DNA of 64,000 bases, taken from contig QYLO01000004.1 of NCBI GenBank assembly GCA_022766165.1, positions 58,579-122,578 on the forward strand, read 5' to 3'. Below, piece after piece: positions 61,141-64,000 of the stretch. Positions within the stretch are counted from its first letter, which is position 1. Every line of letters begins with the position of its first letter. Made by a program: the position numbers and the translations under genes. The stretch comes from Candidatus Electrothrix gigas. GTDB lineage: Bacteria; Desulfobacterota; Desulfobulbia; Desulfobulbales; Desulfobulbaceae. The notes beneath the pieces were generated by a model that was not told where the DNA came from, ran no database searches, and worked only from the letters and a program-made list of their open reading frames with translations.

Positions 61141-62160
61141 TCAGACAAAAGACACCAGAAAATAGCAGCCACTGAACAGAAGAAGACAGAGTAAGGATGC
61201 CGTTGCAACTAGTATCGTAGCCTGGGTAATATGGTGTGGCTCGGGTGGAAGAAGAGGATCACCAAGGGTTGGTTTTTCAGATCGTTTGCCAAAATATGAT
61301 GATACGCCACCGAGCTGAATGTTTAAGGCCCCGGCCATAGCTGCTTCTGGCCAGCCTGCATTGGGACTACTGTGCTGCTGCCGATCTCTTTTCAGGATAT
61401 AAAAACTTGTTTTCATATCATAACCACAGATCAAAGCCGCAAGGACAAGAGCAAGACCTGTAATTCGCGCAGGAAAAAAGTTCACCAGATCATCAAGCCG
61501 GGCTGCGCAAGAACCAAAGACAAGGTAGCGTTCATTTGTATAGCCAAACATGGAGTCCATCGTATTGATAGCCTTGTACAACATGGCGGCTGTCACCCCC
61601 CATATAATGGGATTACCGAGAAATCCAAGAAATCCGAGAAGTCCGTTAAAAAAATCACTAAAACTGGCAGCGACTATTGACCAGAACAGCGGGGCAATAA
61701 TGCCATCCGACATATTTTCTGCAACACTCTCCACACAGGCTTGCACAATACCTGTGGTATCAAGTTGGTCTGTATCTCTGCCCACAAGCATACCTACTCG
61801 TCCCCTTGCCTGCTCTATATCTTGAACGGCAAGGGCAACCACAACCTGTTTGGCATGCGTCAGTAAATCCCGAGCAGCAAGAGTAGTGTATAGGAGAAAG
61901 GCAGCACCTAAGAGAAACAAGGGTGGTGGCGCATAAGACAGCATAAAAAAAAGGGCAAGACAGGCTCCACCGGTACTGCACAGCACAATCAAGACAGCAA
62001 GCATCCCACCTATAGAGAGGTTTACAGGAAGCTTTCTGGTAAAGGATTCTGCAAGCAGGGCAACCTTTCCGATAATCCGAACCGGATGAGGAAACCAGCG
62101 AGGATCTCCAAAAAGAAGGTCAAAAAGAGAGGCCAAAAAGAGAGGCTGTAAAAAGGACAT
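61141..62160 (-). CDS. cbiB: adenosylcobinamide-phosphate synthase CbiB
   Basis: 339-aa membrane protein with several helices. Family signatures are the start LFGDPRWFPHPVRIIGK, then the ESVAENMSDGIIAPLFW motif, YKAINTMDSMFGY and the C-terminal SPNAGWPEAAMAGALNIQLGG. It attaches aminopropanol phosphate or ethanolamine phosphate to adenosylcobyric acid in late cobalamin synthesis. Length is typical (about 320 aa). No other cob genes lie in this window, so it is a lone gene. Confidence 0.96.
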   Translation of the reverse strand: MSFLQPLFLASLFDLLFGDPRWFPHPVRIIGKVALLAESFTRKLPVNLSIGGMLAVLIVLCSTGGACLALFFMLSYAPPPLFLLGAAFLLYTTLAARDLLTHAKQVVVALAVQDIEQARGRVGMLVGRDTDQLDTTGIVQACVESVAENMSDGIIAPLFWSIVAASFSDFFNGLLGFLGFLGNPIIWGVTAAMLYKAINTMDSMFGYTNERYLVFGSCAARLDDLVNFFPARITGLALVLAALICGYDMKTSFYILKRDRQQHSSPNAGWPEAAMAGALNIQLGGVSSYFGKRSEKPTLGDPLLPPEPHHITQATILVATASLLCLLLFSGCYFLVSFV

Positions 62161-62567
62161 TATTTTAAAAATGCGTTTGTGGATTGATGATTTCCTCAGA
62201 TTTTATAGGGGGGCATATTTGCCAGTAAATGCTTTTTTTTGCAAGAGCAAGATGAAAACAGGGAGAAAACTGCGTTAAAAATACCCAGTAATGAAAGCAG
62301 ACTATGTAAAGAATATATATTGAGTTCAAGATGCTAAAGAATAATTTAGCCCTCCAGGGGGCTTCAGTTTTTTTTAAACAAGATATCTTAGGGCTGTTTT
62401 TTTGCGCAGAAACAGCTTGATGTCTTGCAACAGAAGCATAAAGATATTTTATCCGAACACTTTCGGCATATTCCTTGCAAACTTAGTAAGTTGAAGACAA
62501 GCTCAATAAATGGAAGGGATGAAGGTGTAGTCTCAAATACTGCAAAGGAGATAAAAAAAGTTGCCTT
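62161..62567. other. 407-bp intergenic region between cbiB and a small protein gene
   Basis: It contains a possible terminator on the plus strand: GCCCTCC-AGGGGGC (62349-62362) with eight T residues soon after (62368-62375). From 62392 to 62571 the plus strand is open in one frame ending exactly at the TGA that overlaps the next ATG, but it has no ATG start and no ribosome site. It could be a fragment of a lost gene. Apart from these I see nothing. Confidence 0.4.
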
Positions 62568-62978
62568 ATGAATTATTATTATCTTATCAAATCAATGACA
62601 GACGATGGTTTTGGAGAGTTACGCTTTATTGATAACGGGAAAGAATCACGTATTTCCCAGGCAAGGGACTCTGATATTGAGGCAATAGAACGCCTGCTCG
62701 ATGTTCGTCCGGGTACGTTAAGCAGTAAAGCCTATTTTTTTGAGTCTGATGCCTGTGTCTGTAAATGCAAAAAAAAGATAACCATGTATGACTTTGTTGT
62801 GACCTCATTGATTGATGCAGCCTATTCCAAGCCCCTTGTACTGCATACCTTGCTGGGTACAAAATTGATTGGCCCAGAGACACCCAAAGATATCCGCTGT
62901 TCCTCCTGCGGAAGACGTGGTCTTTATATGAGCAAGTATAAGATATCGTATTATGGTTATTACGACAATGTTGCCTGA
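62568..62978 (+). CDS. small Cys-rich (zinc-ribbon-like) protein of unknown function
   Basis: 136 aa with two Cys clusters that could bind one metal: CVCKCKKKI (about residues 63-71) and CSSCGRRG (about 112-119). The N-terminal part (MNYYYLIKSMTDDGFGEL) has no recognised domain. The ATG has a distant AAGGAG (17 bases upstream), so the start is uncertain; an ATG at 62595 is possible. It stands alone between the empty spacer and two convergent minus-strand FGE-like genes. Confidence 0.5.
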   Translation: MNYYYLIKSMTDDGFGELRFIDNGKESRISQARDSDIEAIERLLDVRPGTLSSKAYFFESDACVCKCKKKITMYDFVVTSLIDAAYSKPLVLHTLLGTKLIGPETPKDIRCSSCGRRGLYMSKYKISYYGYYDNVA

Positions 62979-63024
62979 GCTACCTAGGATTTTTAGTTTT
63001 CCTTTGGCAAACCCTTTGGCAAAG

Positions 63025-63840
63025 TTATACTGCCAGCCGGATTCCCACGCTTCCAAAACAATAGTTGGGCGGATAGTGGACACGGCAGGCTGAACGAACC
63101 AAGTAGGCATCATTGGCCCATGATCCACCGCGTGCTACCCGGAAGTTCCCTTGGTTGGGGCCTTGAGGATCAACAGCATCCTGTGCTGTTACATCAGGTT
63201 GCCAATAATCCTGACACCATTCCCAGACATTGCCATGCATGTCAAATAATCCCCAAGCATTGCAAGGGAACCTCTTTACTGTCGTTGTTCTTTTTCTATA
63301 ACTTTGATCGTTGTTGTTTTCGTTATAGTTGGCCAGATTTGGCGAAATTTCAGCGCCTGTTGAAAAGGGCGTTGTTGATCCGGCCCGACAGGCATATTCC
63401 CACTCTGCCTCTGTGGGCAGTCGAGCATGAAGTCCTGCTAAACAACGATTAAGGCGAGAAAGAAAGGTTTGGGCATCTTGCCAGCTTATTCGTGTCACCG
63501 GATGCAGATCTCCTTGAAAGCCACTAGGGGAAGTCAACATGACAGTATGCCACATTTTCTGCGTAACCGTGGTATCAGCCAACCAGAATCCCTGGGTCAG
63601 AGTGACCTTGTGCAGTGTTTCTTGGCCAAGCCAAGCACGTTGTTTTTTTTTCTTCCCTGTTGCGCCCATAAGAAAGGTTCCTGGCCTCATCCAGCGGAAA
63701 GTCTGCCGAACTTGGTTCACAGCAAAACTCATCCAGAGGCCGTACCTATCCTCTCCCCAGTCGACGGCCCAAGGGGCTGGGAATTGGGGTGGTGAAAGAT
63801 GATTGCGGTAAGGCATCCTTGAAGATATCCTTGTGGTCAT
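63025..63840 (-). CDS. formylglycine-generating-enzyme-like (FGE-sulfatase domain) protein
   Basis: 271 aa of the SUMF1/FGE-sulfatase fold. Visible elements are FLMGATGKKKKQRAWLGQE, the LPTEAEWEYACRAGSTTPF motif, GNVWEWCQDYW and RVARGGSWANDAYLVRSACR, ending VGIRLAV. True FGEs oxidise Cys in sulfatases with O2; most bacterial relatives have other or unknown roles, and I do not see evidence for the catalytic Cys pair. Its ATG overlaps the TGA of another FGE-domain gene (ATGA, 63837-63840), so the two form an operon read right to left. Confidence 0.85.
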   Translation of the reverse strand: MTTRISSRMPYRNHLSPPQFPAPWAVDWGEDRYGLWMSFAVNQVRQTFRWMRPGTFLMGATGKKKKQRAWLGQETLHKVTLTQGFWLADTTVTQKMWHTVMLTSPSGFQGDLHPVTRISWQDAQTFLSRLNRCLAGLHARLPTEAEWEYACRAGSTTPFSTGAEISPNLANYNENNNDQSYRKRTTTVKRFPCNAWGLFDMHGNVWEWCQDYWQPDVTAQDAVDPQGPNQGNFRVARGGSWANDAYLVRSACRVHYPPNYCFGSVGIRLAV

Positions 63841-64000
63841 TTTTTTGATTCCTGCGGGGCTAGAGCAATACGAAATCCGATACGAGAATTGCTGAAATGG
63901 GGGGCAAATTTACCTCGAACAGCTGATCGGACTCCGCGGCCGCCTACAAACCAGGAACCTCCACGAACTACTCGAAATTCTCCTTTGTTTGACCCGGTTG
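63837..64000 (-). CDS. second FGE-sulfatase-domain protein, 5' part outside the window
   Basis: The minus strand is open from the window edge to the TGA at 63837-63839. The 53 visible C-terminal residues include NKGEFRVVRGGSWFVGGRGVRSAVR and NSRIGFRIALAP, the characteristic end of FGE-sulfatase domains. It overlaps the start of the next gene by 4 nt. The similarity to its neighbour suggests tandem duplication. The start and upstream domains cannot be seen. Confidence 0.85.
   Translation of the reverse strand, partial: TGSNKGEFRVVRGGSWFVGGRGVRSAVRGKFAPHFSNSRIGFRIALAPQESKK

Noticed and set aside
62392..62571. Protein-coding gene ending at the ATGA overlap before 62568
   Set aside because: It has no ATG start and no ribosome site; listed only as a possible gene fragment.

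Overview
The window looks like chromosomal DNA of a Gram-negative, probably anaerobic bacterium. Outer-membrane, periplasmic and lipoprotein genes are present, together with an anaerobic sulfatase maturase, a DctQM-type TRAP transporter, FocA-type and cobamide genes, and formylglycine-enzyme-like proteins. Gene content and style suggest Desulfobacterota, perhaps a Desulfobulbaceae or cable-bacterium relative; that placement is inference, as no rRNA or marker phylogeny is available here. No tRNA, rRNA, CRISPR array or intact insertion sequence was seen.

Layout. 0.2-5.7 kb, minus strand: SH3-domain envelope protein, MFS transporter, MltF-like lytic transglycosylase, and TRAP permease pair without its binding protein. 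6.2-8.9 kb, plus strand: ftsH, a terminator, folP. 9-13.4 kb: a divergent pair of periplasmic-binding-protein (PBP) receptors whose C-terminal parts resemble pentameric ligand-gated ion channels; one has four membrane helices, the other stops just before them. 13.5-18.5 kb: a beta-barrel gene behind seven AGCCCAT repeats, then a small secreted protein, an anaerobic sulfatase maturase and a Ser-type sulfatase.

18.7-49 kb: a hybrid NRPS-PKS gene cluster, all on the plus strand. It encodes a double-length cyclic-peptide-type ABC exporter, a type II thioesterase, a terminal C-A(Ser)-T-TE NRPS, arginine decarboxylase, a GNAT protein, a P1B-like ATPase, a trio that should activate and oxidise L-proline (acyl-CoA dehydrogenase, stand-alone A domain, carrier protein), a C-T-KS-AT-DH-ER-KR-ACP megasynthase, a Cy-A(Cys)-Ox-T NRPS that should make a thiazole, and two sulfotransferases. 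Read as an assembly line, this predicts a pyrroline/pyrrole starter, one fully reduced malonate unit, a thiazole and a serine. The gene for the last module lies upstream of the genes for the first ones. I do not recognise this combination as a known pathway.

49.2-56.1 kb, plus strand: a membrane-associated cluster with three DUF697-like paralogues, two small membrane proteins, an SPFH/band-7 protein, a lipoprotein joining two unrelated binding-protein folds, and a membrane DnaJ-TPR protein. 56.1-62.2 kb, minus strand: ispG, tsaB, rseP, ferredoxin, FocA-type transporter, a small secreted protein and cbiB. 62.5-64 kb: a small Cys-rich protein and two overlapping formylglycine-generating-enzyme-like genes, the second cut by the window edge.

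Short tandem duplications (7-12 bp, two to seven copies) recur between and inside genes across the window.
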